In this document: in pieces, positions 8,436 through 18,805 of the stretch | Position numbering within the stretch: the first letter of the stretch is position 1 | Layout: each line of letters opens with the position of its first letter | NCBI GenBank assembly: GCA_936941155.1 | Contig: CAKZJE010000120.1 | Coordinates: 1 to 53,857 of the forward strand | Source: an uncultured Methylomonas sp. | GTDB lineage: Bacteria; Pseudomonadota; Gammaproteobacteria; Methylococcales; Methylomonadaceae | DNA: 53,857 nucleotides | Direction: 5' to 3' | Made by a program: the position numbers and the translations under genes | Notes under the pieces: generated by a model | Seen by the model: only the letters and a program-made list of their open reading frames with translations | What the model was told of the DNA's origin: nothing | Database searches by the model: none

Positions 8436-9542
8436 ATGACTTCATTGTTTAACTCTCAGCCAAAACCTTCTTTTAGCAATATACCGTTGCTGATTGCATT
8501 GCTAACAACAAGCATTCTGCACATCTTGCTTATCTTAGGGATAAAGTCGATTTTACCTAAACATGCAGAAAATCATCACGCGGTTGCTATTCACCTGATG
8601 AAATTGCAGCCTGCACCAAAACCTCAAGAAGTTATACCAGTCCCTGCCCCTACTGAACCTGCCGTTTTACCCGTGACAGACACACCGCCGATTGCTGTTG
8701 CTGAAAATCCGCCTCCCCAAATACCGCGAAAATTTGCAAAACATCACTCATCGCGTGCACAACATACAACGTTTACTCCACAAACTATTCCAGAAACTAT
8801 TCCAGTCATCGTGGAAACAGAACGGGCTGTTATAGAAGAACCACCTGTATCTGTTCCTGAACCCAGCACACCACCGGTTGTTATTGCAAAACCAACGATT
8901 GAACCTGCCGCGCCTGTGATTGTTGAACCTAAAGTTTCTGCTCCACCAGCACCTGTTAATTCTGCGCCAGTGCCTGTTAATTCCACACCAGCGCCTGAGA
9001 AAATCATTGCAGCTCCTACAAAGCCTGCTAAAAAAGTCGCTGAAAAACCCTCCGACAAAGCCACGAGCAATAATACCGTTGCAGATGAAAACACAGCCCC
9101 AGCTTTATCAATGGAGGATTTAGCCTTGCAAATTGCCCAAGTTGGCGAGAAATACGGCAATCAACAGCCCGTACCAAACGAAACAGCAGAGAAAAAACAG
9201 CCGACAACTCAAAACTATAAACTTTTAGTGCGGCAATACAGCGCGGACGCACGCCATAAAGTGGAAAGAATTGGGAATCTAAATTATCCAAAATCCGCTT
9301 GGCAAAAAGAATTTACGGAAAAATCAGTGATAGAAGCGGTGATAGGCGCGGATGGTGGATTGCAGAGTATCAGAGTTAAAAAATCATCCGGTGACAGTGC
9401 AATAGATGATGCGGCAAGAAATATTGTGCAAATGAGTGCGCCATTTGCGGCGTTTCCACAAAAACTAGCAGCGGAACTGGATTCAATAAAAGTCACATTT
9501 CCGCTACGTTTTTCTGATGAATCAGGGATTTCCGTGCGCTAA
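8436..9542 (+). CDS. TonB-type energy transducer
   Basis: A 368-residue protein with one N-terminal membrane helix (about residues 17-37, IPLLIALLTTSILHILLI). A long proline/valine/glutamate-rich periplasm-spanning stretch follows (about 55-210). The C-terminal domain (about 265-365) has the TonB pattern: NYPKSAWQ, VIEAVIGADGGLQSIRVKKS, GDSAIDDAA. TonB couples the proton motive force through ExbB/ExbD to outer-membrane receptors; neither exbBD nor a receptor gene is nearby. No strong ribosome site precedes the ATG at 8436. The 3' end converges with dctA after 2 bases. Confidence 0.85.
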   Translation: MTSLFNSQPKPSFSNIPLLIALLTTSILHILLILGIKSILPKHAENHHAVAIHLMKLQPAPKPQEVIPVPAPTEPAVLPVTDTPPIAVAENPPPQIPRKFAKHHSSRAQHTTFTPQTIPETIPVIVETERAVIEEPPVSVPEPSTPPVVIAKPTIEPAAPVIVEPKVSAPPAPVNSAPVPVNSTPAPEKIIAAPTKPAKKVAEKPSDKATSNNTVADENTAPALSMEDLALQIAQVGEKYGNQQPVPNETAEKKQPTTQNYKLLVRQYSADARHKVERIGNLNYPKSAWQKEFTEKSVIEAVIGADGGLQSIRVKKSSGDSAIDDAARNIVQMSAPFAAFPQKLAAELDSIKVTFPLRFSDESGISVR

Positions 9543-9544
9543 CA

Positions 9545-10825
9545 CTAAGCATGTGTATCCACTGGGTTAAAAACTTTATTAAACTTTTCTCTGTCTAATT
9601 CGTCTTCCCACACACTGGCAACAACCGTTGCTACGCCGTTACCAATCAAATTTGTCAACGCCCGCGCTTCTGACATAAAGCGATCTATCCCCAAAATCAA
9701 CGCCAGCCCTTCAACCGGAATGGTTGGGATTGCCGAAAGTGTGGCAACCAAAGTAATAAACCCACTACCGCTGACACCCGCCGCGCCTTTTGAAGTTAAT
9801 AGCAACACGCCGAGAATCGTGAGTTCCTGCATAAACGTAATCGGCGTATTCGTGGCTTGTGCAACAAAAATCGCCGCCATCGATAAATAAATCGACGTGC
9901 CATCTAAATTGAAAGAATAACCTGTGGGAATCACTAAACCGACAATGGATTTAGAACAGCCTAACTCTTGCATTTTGGTCAACATCCGAGGCAAAACCGA
10001 TTCAGAAGATGATGTTCCTAACACAATAAATAATTCTTCTTTGATGTAAACCATAAATTTCAGAAGGCTAAATCCGGCAATTTTGGCAATTAAACCGAGA
10101 ATCACAAAAATGAAAAACACACACGACAAATAAAAACAGCCCATTAATTTTGCTAACGGTAATAAAGAATCAATCCCGTATTTGCCAATCGTAAAAGCCA
10201 TTGCCCCAAATGCGCCTAACGGAGCAAGCTTCATAATCGTGGTGATAATTCCAAACAAAACATGTGAAACTTTATCAGCAAAATTCACCACATCCGCACC
10301 CAGTTCTTTCATATTGGCAAGCGACACACCGCACAGTACCGCAAATAATAAAACCTGCAAGATTTCGCCTTTTGCAAACGCATCAACCACACTGCTAGGA
10401 ATAATATTTAAAATAAAATCCACAATACCACCGCTTGATTTTGCCGCGCTGGTAAAAGCTTCTAAGCCTTTCGTATCAAGCATTCTAGGGTCAGCATTCA
10501 TCCCCGCCCCCGGTTGAAAAAAATGCACCACCGTTAAGCCAATCACCAACGCGAGCGTGCTAACAACTTCAAAATACAGCAATGCTTTTACCCCCACACG
10601 TCCTAATTTGTTCATATCTTGCATTCCGCCAATGCCGGTGACGACAGTGCAAAAAATAATCGGGGTAATAATCATTTTAATCAGTTTAACGAAACCATCG
10701 CCAAGCGGTTTCATTTTCACAGCGGTTTCAGGATAAAAATATCCCAGCAAAACAGCCAAGAAAATGGCGATTAAAACTTGTATATAGAGGTGTTGATACA
10801 GCTTTTTAGTATTCGATGCTTGCAT
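9545..10825 (-). CDS. dctA: C4-dicarboxylate:cation symporter DctA
   Basis: A 426-residue DAACS-family transporter importing succinate, fumarate or malate with cations. Family motifs are intact: the HP1 serine-rich loop [12 protein letters not shown], the substrate motif [13 protein letters not shown], the HP2 glycine-rich segment [12 protein letters not shown], and the C-terminal [19 protein letters not shown]. The DctA-type N-terminus ([17 protein letters not shown]) and the length agree with DctA rather than GltP. It is monocistronic, with a 765-bp region upstream. It contrasts with the divergent relative at 42613-43923, which lacks these motifs. Confidence 0.93.
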   Translation of the reverse strand: MQASNTKKLYQHLYIQVLIAIFLAVLLGYFYPETAVKMKPLGDGFVKLIKMIITPIIFCTVVTGIGGMQDMNKLGRVGVKALLYFEVVSTLALVIGLTVVHFFQPGAGMNADPRMLDTKGLEAFTSAAKSSGGIVDFILNIIPSSVVDAFAKGEILQVLLFAVLCGVSLANMKELGADVVNFADKVSHVLFGIITTIMKLAPLGAFGAMAFTIGKYGIDSLLPLAKLMGCFYLSCVFFIFVILGLIAKIAGFSLLKFMVYIKEELFIVLGTSSSESVLPRMLTKMQELGCSKSIVGLVIPTGYSFNLDGTSIYLSMAAIFVAQATNTPITFMQELTILGVLLLTSKGAAGVSGSGFITLVATLSAIPTIPVEGLALILGIDRFMSEARALTNLIGNGVATVVASVWEDELDREKFNKVFNPVDTHA

Positions 10826-11065
10826 AAAGAGTCTCTGTGATGTGTGCTTTTATGAACATCTTAAATTGTTTGTTAGGAAAAGCAAAATGAAGCTTTCCTT
10901 ATGCGAGCAGTGTTTGAAAGCTAAATACTCACTGCGATTACGTTAAACAATGGAATTCTGTTATCAGAGCCGAAGCAACAGGTTTTAGCTATTTTTTAAC
11001 GCTGCTATATTCCTTAGCATTTTTTAACTTAAACAGCAGTCATTATTCACTAAGAATTTACAGCG

Positions 11066-11100
11066 AAATTTTTCAAGACGACCGGTCGTTTTCTAAATTT
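11066..11100. repeat. Palindromic element family 1 (GACGACYGGTCGTC core), copy A
   Basis: An AAATTTTT-type arm, AAGACGACCGGTCGTTTT core and AAATTT arm. The right half has drifted slightly. One of seven copies in the window. Confidence 0.8.
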
Positions 11101-11171
11101 TTAGACAACTCAAACAAACGATTAAATCAATCCGGCATATTTGGAAACACGTTTTGCGCTGTAAAAAAAGG

Positions 11172-11199
11172 GTAGAGACGCAAGATTTTGCGTCTCTAC
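11172..11199. repeat. Palindromic element family 2 (GTAGAGACGC), perfect arms
   Basis: GTAGAGACGCAA and its inverse enclose GATT. Close copies occur at 46511-46539 and 50453-50480, and a drifted one at 44146-44173. Confidence 0.8.
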
Positions 11200-11203
11200 A
11201 GAG

Positions 11204-11238
11204 AAAATTTTCAAGACGACTGGTCGTCTTAAAAATTT
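11204..11238. repeat. Palindromic element family 1, copy B
   Basis: Core AAGACGACTGGTCGTCTT with A/T arms. It begins 4 bases after the family 2 element at 11172-11199, making a composite. Confidence 0.8.
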
Positions 11239-11590
11239 CCGTAGATTTTATCAATCAACAAAACCAGTTTGTAATAACAAATGATGAGTAGATTTCGCAA
11301 CCACAACTGATGGTGGCAATATTTTATTTCGACTTCAGTTGCCTTGCGTAACAGCCGTATTTAATCTGCAATCATTAAGTTAGCAATCTGAACAGCTGTT
11401 AGCCGTAATGTTGCAAAACCCCTGCATCTAAACAATTCATTAATTACCAGTTTACTTGTCTAAAGAGTCGTATAGAATGAACTTAAGCAGATTATCTTCT
11501 AAGCATTAACAGCAGTGATTGCCGCAAAGAAAAGCAAAGCTGCTTCGCATTTAAGTCGATAAATTTTCTTTTTCAAGGGTGCAATAACTG

Positions 11591-14500
11591 ATGTTTACAT
11601 GGCAACTCCCCAAAGCTTTTCAAAGCTTTGCATATAGCACAGCAGGACGCAGAGAAGGCGGCAATGAGGATAACTATCTGATTATTCAGCTAGAAAATGA
11701 AACAGTACAAGCGCGTTTTTTAAAAAACCAACGTCCGCAACAAGCCACCTTAAGAAACTGGCCTTCTGAAAAATTGCGCATTGCCGTTGCCGATGGCATG
11801 GGTGGTCATAGTAATGGGCGTGAAGCATCAGAAAGATTAATTCAGCAACTTTTGACCATACCGCCGATGTCAAAGCCAGGCGATTTTGCTGCGCAAGTGA
11901 AAGCGATTCATAAAAAGCTGTTGGAAAGTTTTGAAGGTGAAGGCAGAACTCGTCCGGGCAGCACCTTAGTGGTTGCGGATATTGATGATGCCAGTGGTTT
12001 ATGTGCCATTGCCAACATTGGCGACAGCCGTGCTTATTTGCTACGCGATGGGCGTTTGCATCAACTCAGTCACGATAACGTTTATTGCGAATTTGCGTGG
12101 CGCGATGGCGACATGAAAGATGATGACTATTTTAGTGCGCGTCTGGCAAACACCAACCATTTAACCCAAGCGATGGGATTTGGCTCACAGGGAATTATCC
12201 GCAATCCTGATGGCTCGCGCCCGTATCAATATAATCCTAATTTACGCATTGATTTTAAAGACGATGGGCAAACGTGGACTAAAGACTGGGACACCAACAA
12301 ACAACAACATCGTGATGTATTTTTATTGCAATTGTTACCTGATGATATTTTATTGCTTGGCAGTGACGGCTTGTGGTCGGGCGGTGATTACAGTTTGTGG
12401 CAACCCAAAATCACCAGTCCTTTAACCAATGTTGCCGCGCTGGAAAAAATCGTAAAAGCCTCTTTAGACGCAGGTAGTCACGACAATATCACGGTGGTGA
12501 TGTGTGCCAGAGAAGGCGCGGTGGGTGGTTATAACGTGTTAGATGGACGCACGGAGCAAGCGTATCAGGATTCAAAAAACTTTTTGCAAAAAGCACTGCA
12601 TTCTATTTTGAATCCTTTGCAATCCACATTAAGTCGTCTGGATGCAAAATCGTTAAAACCATCCATTTTGCTAGGGGTGTTAGTGCTGTTTTGGCTGGTG
12701 ATTGCTAGTCGAGTGATTTATTTACAAACAGAAACAGCCGTCACCACACAAGTTTCAGGGGCAAGTGAAGATTTGCAACTGTTTGAACGATTAAAATACA
12801 GTGCTTTATTAGACACGGATTCGCAAAAACGCCTGAAATTGCAGCCTGTGGATTATGATTTGGCGCAACAAGCGCAGGGAAAACCACTCTCAGAAAATGA
12901 AAGCGCGTTATTAAGCAGCTTGTATAACAGCACGGCAGGACAAGTGGTGCGCAGACAAATTGAGATTTGGAATCAAACGCGTGAATTTAGTGCGGTGCGC
13001 GATAGCAGCGCGGCAAAATGGCAAATCACCGACCAAAATGGTTTAAAACCCGCCAGCGGTGACACCGTGCCGGATGCGTTTGGATTTGTGCATCAAAAAC
13101 GTTTAGGCGGATTCGCTTATGGCGCGTTGCGAACTGAATTTAATGAATGGCAAGTTGCTCAGCATGATAATAGCGTCACTTATCAACGCGAAATTCCCGC
13201 AGGTGACAAACTCTTAAGCCAATATGTCGGACATTTGCAAGATTGCCAGCTCACAGTTAATGGTCAATCGGCAACCGATTGTAAAAGTTTGATTCAACCG
13301 TTATGCAAAATTGGCTCTGGATTAAGCAGAATCTCCTGTGATGTGAATGAAGCAAACGCAGGGGAAGTGGAAATTAATCCGTTGCCCGCCCCTGCCACAA
13401 TCGCTTTAAAACTTGATGCGGTTGCAAATCCTATCGACAAAGTGAACGGTTTAGCGGTTTTTTATCAATGCAAAACAAAACCCTGTCCGATTAACAAACA
13501 AAATTTTGCCTATCGCGCCGAAAAAACCTTAAGCGTTGCCCATCAAGAAGTGAAAGACTCGCGCTTTACCATCAAAACAGCGGATGGCGAATTATTAACC
13601 AACGACTTAGGAATTCTCTCCACACAAGCACAAGATTTAGGCTTAACAGGGTTAATCGGCACAGATAAAAATGATGTCGGTCGCTTAAGTTATTTAATGG
13701 CAAAAAGCCACTTTAACGAAAATTATGCCTTGTCCTTAACATTAGATAGCAAAACTCAACAAGCCGCGCATCAAGCGTTAACGGATTGGTTTAATAACGC
13801 CAGCAATAAAAATCAATATCAAGCAGTTAGACGCGGCGCATTAGTGGTGTTAGATGCTGATAACGGCGATATTTTAGCTTCTGCTTCTTTTCCTCAACCG
13901 CCTGCGGGCATCGACTGGAATGAAAAAGCATGGGACAAAGCGGTGTTTGCCAGCCGTTATTATCAGCTTGACCCCTTTTTGATTCGGGCTTGGCAAGGCG
14001 GTGACGCAAATCAAGCACCCGGCTCGACTTTTAAAGTGCTGATAGCATTAGCCGCAGCCCAGCGCGTTAAAGAATTAGCTGAAAATCCTGCGGGACAAGT
14101 AATCGGTAGTTATTTTGCAGGGCTTAATCCAACCCAGTTTAAAGCACGCACCGGTTTAACAATGGCAGATTACCAATTACCTGTGTTTGGCGATGAATAT
14201 TTAGCTAAAGGCGCAACTCAGTCTTTTATTAATAATTTTCGTACCACAGGTGGAAATTATGAAACGATGGAGAGCTTTTATAACCATCCACTGAGCGCGG
14301 GTTGTGGCACAAATCTCATGGTGAAAAATCGCTTAGGTATTGCAGAAGCCTTGCGCGACTCTTCTAACGTCTGGTTTGTGGAACTTGCAAAGCTGATAGA
14401 TGGCGATGCAGCGCAATACCATGATTTGCAAAACCAAAGTGGTGAAGTAGATTTATATCTGAAACGCTTTATGAAGCGTTTTGGCTTTGCGAATAACTTA

Positions 14501-15166
14501 AGTTTGTTAGCAGGCGTGGATGATTTAAACAATAAGCAAAAATTCTTGTGGGCAAATGCAACTTTGCTAAAAACACCTGTCAAAGGAAAAGACAATACGC
14601 CGCCGCTCTTGGTGAGTAAAACCGACGTGCTAATGAATTTGACCCAAACCGCGATTGGACAAAGCTTATCTGTTACTCCACTGGAAATGGCGCAAGTGGC
14701 AATCTTAGCGGCGACTGGCGATTGGCTGAAACCCAATTTAATTACACAATGGGCTGATAACACGCCCGCGCCTTTAGAGCATTTAGAACTGGATGCAGAC
14801 ACAAAGGATTTATTCACATCAGGATTAGCGGCTGTCGTGCAAGTTGGCACAGCAAAAGAAGCGTTTGCGCATCATCCAGACCGGTGCAGAATTTATGGCA
14901 AAACCGGCACAGCGCAAGTGGGCACAAGCGGAAGAGCTTTAGCACCTTACACTACCGCTTGGTTTATTGGCTGGCGCGAGCCTAAAGTTTCAGAGGTGAC
15001 TGATGAAAAAGCAGAATCTTCTGCGAAAAAAGATAAAAAACTCGCTTTTGCTTGCATGGTGACACACGCCAGCAAATCAGAAACAGGTGGAAGTGTCTGT
15101 GCGCCATTAGTGGCTAATTTTTTAGCTAAACTGAATAATTCAGAAAATCAAATTACAACACCGTGA
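11591..15166 (+). CDS. PP2C Ser/Thr phosphatase fused to a penicillin-binding transpeptidase
   Basis: One 1191-residue frame joins two enzymes. Residues about 15-315 form a PP2C phosphatase with all metal motifs: GGNEDN, VADGMGGH, GSTLV, IGDSRAYLLRDG, GSDGLW and GSHDNITVV. One membrane helix follows (about 357-378). About 400 residues I cannot assign come next. The C-terminal part is a class B-like transpeptidase with SxxK as S812-T-F-K815 (APGSTFK), SxN as S924-S-N926, and KTGT starting at K1104. The topology fits: phosphatase in the cytoplasm, transpeptidase in the periplasm. Separate PP2C and PBP genes sit together in actinobacterial division clusters (pstP, pbpA, pknAB), but a fusion is unusual, and no kinase, FHA or FtsW gene is in view. 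It would link Ser/Thr dephosphorylation to peptidoglycan cross-linking. The domains are sure; the joint role is inference. Confidence 0.9.
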   Translation: MFTWQLPKAFQSFAYSTAGRREGGNEDNYLIIQLENETVQARFLKNQRPQQATLRNWPSEKLRIAVADGMGGHSNGREASERLIQQLLTIPPMSKPGDFAAQVKAIHKKLLESFEGEGRTRPGSTLVVADIDDASGLCAIANIGDSRAYLLRDGRLHQLSHDNVYCEFAWRDGDMKDDDYFSARLANTNHLTQAMGFGSQGIIRNPDGSRPYQYNPNLRIDFKDDGQTWTKDWDTNKQQHRDVFLLQLLPDDILLLGSDGLWSGGDYSLWQPKITSPLTNVAALEKIVKASLDAGSHDNITVVMCAREGAVGGYNVLDGRTEQAYQDSKNFLQKALHSILNPLQSTLSRLDAKSLKPSILLGVLVLFWLVIASRVIYLQTETAVTTQVSGASEDLQLFERLKYSALLDTDSQKRLKLQPVDYDLAQQAQGKPLSENESALLSSLYNSTAGQVVRRQIEIWNQTREFSAVRDSSAAKWQITDQNGLKPASGDTVPDAFGFVHQKRLGGFAYGALRTEFNEWQVAQHDNSVTYQREIPAGDKLLSQYVGHLQDCQLTVNGQSATDCKSLIQPLCKIGSGLSRISCDVNEANAGEVEINPLPAPATIALKLDAVANPIDKVNGLAVFYQCKTKPCPINKQNFAYRAEKTLSVAHQEVKDSRFTIKTADGELLTNDLGILSTQAQDLGLTGLIGTDKNDVGRLSYLMAKSHFNENYALSLTLDSKTQQAAHQALTDWFNNASNKNQYQAVRRGALVVLDADNGDILASASFPQPPAGIDWNEKAWDKAVFASRYYQLDPFLIRAWQGGDANQAPGSTFKVLIALAAAQRVKELAENPAGQVIGSYFAGLNPTQFKARTGLTMADYQLPVFGDEYLAKGATQSFINNFRTTGGNYETMESFYNHPLSAGCGTNLMVKNRLGIAEALRDSSNVWFVELAKLIDGDAAQYHDLQNQSGEVDLYLKRFMKRFGFANNLSLLAGVDDLNNKQKFLWANATLLKTPVKGKDNTPPLLVSKTDVLMNLTQTAIGQSLSVTPLEMAQVAILAATGDWLKPNLITQWADNTPAPLEHLELDADTKDLFTSGLAAVVQVGTAKEAFAHHPDRCRIYGKTGTAQVGTSGRALAPYTTAWFIGWREPKVSEVTDEKAESSAKKDKKLAFACMVTHASKSETGGSVCAPLVANFLAKLNNSENQITTP

Positions 15167-15492
15167 AATTTATTGTGCTTCAAAAACTATTATGAAAGCC
15201 ACATTTATTAAAAAAATTTACTAGACTAAATTTTGTAAGTTTTAAAAACAGTTATTATATTTTGAGTTTTATTTCAGATTTTGTCTAAACTAGATAATCT
15301 GTGGCATTGCTTTTTAGACATATCGCAAAATAATCTAAAATAAATTATGTTAATTAAATTTTAATATTATATAGTATTCAATGAGTTATTAATAAATAAC
15401 CCCTGTATATTATTGATATTAAAAGATAAATCAGCAATCAAACAGATTTGAAAATGATGTGCTTACGCAACAATGAGCAGAAAGGAGATTTA
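15167..15492. other. Very AT-rich intergenic region
   Basis: This stretch of about 326 bases is strongly AT-rich, with no recognisable gene, palindrome family or clear terminator. It may carry the promoter of the MBL-fold gene, but no pair with good spacing stands out. Confidence 0.5.
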
Positions 15493-16275
15493 ATGAAATT
15501 AGTATTTTTAGGCGTAGGCGTTGCATTTTCTTCGCGCCAGCTATATCAAAGTAATATGCTCTTAGAAATTGCTCAAAGTGATGGCTCGGTTAAACGCTTA
15601 CTGATTGATGCCGGCGGCGATATTAGACATTCTTTAGCGGAATATGGTCTCAACATGTTGCAGCTGGATGCTGTTTATATTTCTCATCTGCATAATGACC
15701 ATATTGGCGGATTAGAAGGAGTCGCGTTTTCTAATTATTTTGGTAAAAATAAATTTCGCCCTAAATTATTTTTGCATCATTCTTTGATTGTGCCTTTGTG
15801 GCAAGAATCATTGCGTGGCGGTTTAGAAAGCTTGCAAAATCAAGTTGCAACGCTTGAAACTTATTTTGATGTGATTCCTTTACACAACAACAGAGCTTTT
15901 TCGTTTGGCGGAAAAACTTTTGACACTGTGCAAACCTATCACTGTATGAGTGGTAATGTGATTTTGCCAAGCTTTGGGATTCGTTTTAAAAACCCTACTA
16001 CTAATGGCAACATTTTTATTACCACAGATACTCAATATATCCCGCACCTACTGATTGATTTTTTAAAGGACTCAGAATTAATTTTCCATGACTGCGAAAC
16101 ATCACCTTTTAAATCAGGTGTACACGCGCATTATGACGAGCTTAAAGAGTTACCTGCTGAAATTAAACAGAAAATGTGGCTGTACCACTATTCAGATGGT
16201 GTGCTGCCTGATGCACAAGCCGATGGTTTTGCAGGCTTTGTTAAACCACGCCAAGAGTTTATTTTCGGCGCGTAA
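15493..16275 (+). CDS. MBL-fold metal-dependent hydrolase
   Basis: A 260-residue metallo-beta-lactamase-fold protein. The metal motif is SHLHNDHIGGLE (HxHxDH); further conserved points are ITTDTQ, FHDCE and HAHYDEL near the end. The layout resembles RNase Z-like and cyclic-nucleotide phosphodiesterase members of the superfamily, so a phosphodiester substrate is plausible but unproven. The frame begins earlier (15448), but the ATG at 15493 has AAAGGAG 6 bases before it and starts with MKLVFLGVG, the usual first strand. It converges with the CHASE2 cyclase gene 17 bases away, which makes a cyclic-nucleotide substrate an attractive but untested idea. Confidence 0.82.
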   Translation: MKLVFLGVGVAFSSRQLYQSNMLLEIAQSDGSVKRLLIDAGGDIRHSLAEYGLNMLQLDAVYISHLHNDHIGGLEGVAFSNYFGKNKFRPKLFLHHSLIVPLWQESLRGGLESLQNQVATLETYFDVIPLHNNRAFSFGGKTFDTVQTYHCMSGNVILPSFGIRFKNPTTNGNIFITTDTQYIPHLLIDFLKDSELIFHDCETSPFKSGVHAHYDELKELPAEIKQKMWLYHYSDGVLPDAQADGFAGFVKPRQEFIFGA

Positions 16276-16292
16276 AATCCGTTGCCAGTTGT

Positions 16293-18512
16293 TTATTTAT
16301 CTGTTGCAACATAAACACCGTTCCAGTTTTCTGGTGGTGGATTGCTGATAAAAAACAAAATTCTTCTTTCATAAAAATTATAAAAGTTTTTCAGCTCAAA
16401 TCCTTCAATCTGCCGACACTCATTTAGTAAATCCAACGCTTTTTGCCAATTTCTGGCACGATAACAAACCAGCATTTCATGATGTAAATAAGATAAATGC
16501 TTAAAGTCTTCAGATTCTTTTACCGTTTTATCTCCAAGTAACGTAAAAATACGCACGGCTTTTAATTTTCCCTTCACTTGAATTAAGTCAAGCTCTAGCA
16601 AAGCAAAGAAAGGGTTAATTTTTTGCTGAGTCGCTTCTCCAATGACCGTAGTCACTTCGTATGTTTTTGATTGACTTTCTAAACGAGCGGCTAAATTAAC
16701 ATCATCGCCCAAAACTGAGTAATCAAAACGCATTTCTGAGCCCATATTGCCAACGCAGCAAACCCCAGAGTTAAGACCAATTCCAACATTAATCGGAATA
16801 AATTCACGATTTTCTTTTTCGGCTAATAATTCTTGTTGATGGTTGAGTTTTACTAATTGATCGAGCATTAATAACGCAGAACTTGCTGCGTGAATTGCAT
16901 GATCTTTATCTTCCAGCGGCGCATTCCAAAACGCCATAATGCAATCGCCAATATATTTATCAATTGTTCCTTGATTTTCCAAAATCACAATCGTCATGGG
17001 TGTTAAAAAGCGGTTCACAAACTGAGTTAAGCCATGCGCATCGAACTGTTCAGAAATCGTGGTAAAACCGCGAATATCACAAAACAAAATACTCATGTCG
17101 CGCATTTCACCACCGAGCTCCAATTTGGTTGGGTTTTTGACCAACTGCTCAGTCAAACTTGGCGATAAATACCGATTAAAAGCGTTTCTGACATTGTTTC
17201 TCTCTAACTCGGTTTTCACAAAATTGATGATTGCCACGACAAAATAAATCAGCAAAATTCCTACAGAGGAGTAAATAGGGTCAATTAGCCAACCGTAGCG
17301 TTGGAAAGCAGTCCAACTCGCCATTGTTGAAAGCGAAATAAAAAGCACACCCCAAAAAAGACACCTCACAGGCCCTAAATAGCGCATTCCAACAATAAAA
17401 AATAATCCCCAGCCGATGACTAGCGCAATGTCTAAAGGCATTGCCCAGCGTGGAACGTATAAAAATTTACCGAGCAGAATCTGCTCTAAGGCGTTGACAT
17501 GAATTTCAACACTAGAAGCGAAGGGATTTAAGGGGGTGGCACGTCGGTCTACCAATCCTGTTGCTGTTGTGCCTATGATGACAATGCAATTTTTAACATC
17601 AATATTTTGTTTTTTCTCTAATACTTGCCAGACAGGAATTACACGTTTAGGTGAATGCGGAGTAAATGACACCCATAAGTTGCTTAACTCATCGGTAGGG
17701 ATGGTATAACGCCCTACTTGCACTCCCACAATTTCGGCAGGCTCAGTATCTTTTGTTAATACCCGAATAAACTTGCTATGTTGTTGAACTCTTAACAGCT
17801 CTAAAGCAAGACTAGGATAAGCGTTATTACCTAAATGAAAAAGCAGTGGCACACGTCTGACAATATTATCTGTCTCTGCACTAATATCATAAGAGCCGCT
17901 ACCTGCTGCGGCTTGCTCTAATAAATCTATGTTTTTGATTGAACTGGGGAAAAATCGCAAACCATCTAAATAACTTTTAGATGCAGCTCTCACCTCAAAA
18001 TTTAAGCGGGGCTTTACCTCACCAGGATCATCGCTTAAAGAAAAACTTAATACGACATTGTCTGCTTTTTTCATGGCATCAGCAAAAAGCAAGTCATGGT
18101 TAGGCAATTTGACAATTTCTTCTTGCAATTTTGCATTGATACCAAGATTTTGTTGCCATAACTGGGCAATATTTTGTGGCGATGTTCTATCCATTTCTGC
18201 AAAAACCACATCAAATCCTATGGCACTTGCCCCCATTGCTTTTAATTGCGTGACTAATTCTGCAACTTTTGTGCGTGACCAAGGCCATTGCCCAAATCTT
18301 GCTAAAGTGTCGTTATCAATATCAATCACTCTGATCGGCAAGTTTTGATACTCGCGTGGCTGCAAACGTTGATAAGTATCAAAAACGGCAAAGCGCGCAC
18401 TTTTGATAAAATCTAAATCGACTACACGCACGGCGGCTACTGCCAACATAACTAAGATTGGCAAAATAAAGTGCATCCAATCGCTGATAACTTGTTTCTT
18501 TTCGTTAATCAT
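16293..18512 (-). CDS. CHASE2-domain adenylate/guanylate cyclase
   Basis: A 739-residue membrane signalling protein. After an N-terminal membrane helix comes a periplasmic CHASE2 sensor (about 40-340, with VIDIDNDTLARFGQWPWSR). Three membrane helices (about 350-440) and a class III nucleotide cyclase domain (about 470-660) follow. Metal aspartates are in FCDIRGFTTISE and KYIGDCIMAFW; the Lys in TIDKYIGD and Asp in YSVLGDDVNLAARLES favour ATP as substrate, so cAMP is the likely product. The last 80 residues are helical and unassigned. The FecR-domain gene is divergent from its 5' end, a neighbourhood I recall from other CHASE2 cyclases. Confidence 0.92.
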   Translation of the reverse strand: MINEKKQVISDWMHFILPILVMLAVAAVRVVDLDFIKSARFAVFDTYQRLQPREYQNLPIRVIDIDNDTLARFGQWPWSRTKVAELVTQLKAMGASAIGFDVVFAEMDRTSPQNIAQLWQQNLGINAKLQEEIVKLPNHDLLFADAMKKADNVVLSFSLSDDPGEVKPRLNFEVRAASKSYLDGLRFFPSSIKNIDLLEQAAAGSGSYDISAETDNIVRRVPLLFHLGNNAYPSLALELLRVQQHSKFIRVLTKDTEPAEIVGVQVGRYTIPTDELSNLWVSFTPHSPKRVIPVWQVLEKKQNIDVKNCIVIIGTTATGLVDRRATPLNPFASSVEIHVNALEQILLGKFLYVPRWAMPLDIALVIGWGLFFIVGMRYLGPVRCLFWGVLFISLSTMASWTAFQRYGWLIDPIYSSVGILLIYFVVAIINFVKTELERNNVRNAFNRYLSPSLTEQLVKNPTKLELGGEMRDMSILFCDIRGFTTISEQFDAHGLTQFVNRFLTPMTIVILENQGTIDKYIGDCIMAFWNAPLEDKDHAIHAASSALLMLDQLVKLNHQQELLAEKENREFIPINVGIGLNSGVCCVGNMGSEMRFDYSVLGDDVNLAARLESQSKTYEVTTVIGEATQQKINPFFALLELDLIQVKGKLKAVRIFTLLGDKTVKESEDFKHLSYLHHEMLVCYRARNWQKALDLLNECRQIEGFELKNFYNFYERRILFFISNPPPENWNGVYVATDK

Positions 18513-18805
18513 GTAGGTTAGGCGGTGCTGCGGTTTATATAGACAGATCAGTTAAATCTTAAAACTTCAATCAGCCAGTTCGTTTTCACACATATTATTT
18601 GCGTGCTATTGTAGCTTGCTGTTGTTTATATAGTTAGTGATTTTATCTATCTTTTTTTGAGTTCGTGTTAAAAATTTTGTGTTGCAAGTTCTGATTTAGT
18701 TTGTTTTAAAACGGTATAGTTTAAAGAGAGCGACTAGGCTCTTTAAATATGATTTAATCTAAGCACTGTATTTGACATTATTCATAAATTGATGAGGTTA
18801 CAAAA

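Larger units (their letters stand above)
10826..11590. other. 765-bp intergenic region with three palindromic elements
   Basis: No credible gene was found. It holds elements at 11066-11100, 11172-11199 and 11204-11238. A weak promoter-like pair (TTTACT at 11451, 16 bases, TAGAAT at 11473) lies upstream of the phosphatase-transpeptidase gene. Confidence 0.6.

Noticed and set aside
8744-9160. 138-codon open frame on the minus strand
   Set aside because: It is the complement of the proline-rich TonB region, which produces long low-complexity shadows.
14278-14850. 190-codon open frame on the minus strand
   Set aside because: It mirrors the transpeptidase catalytic region, whose motifs are clearly on the plus strand.
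15493-16275. Calling the MBL-fold protein RNase Z
   Set aside because: It lacks features specific enough to separate RNase Z from other MBL phosphodiesterases.
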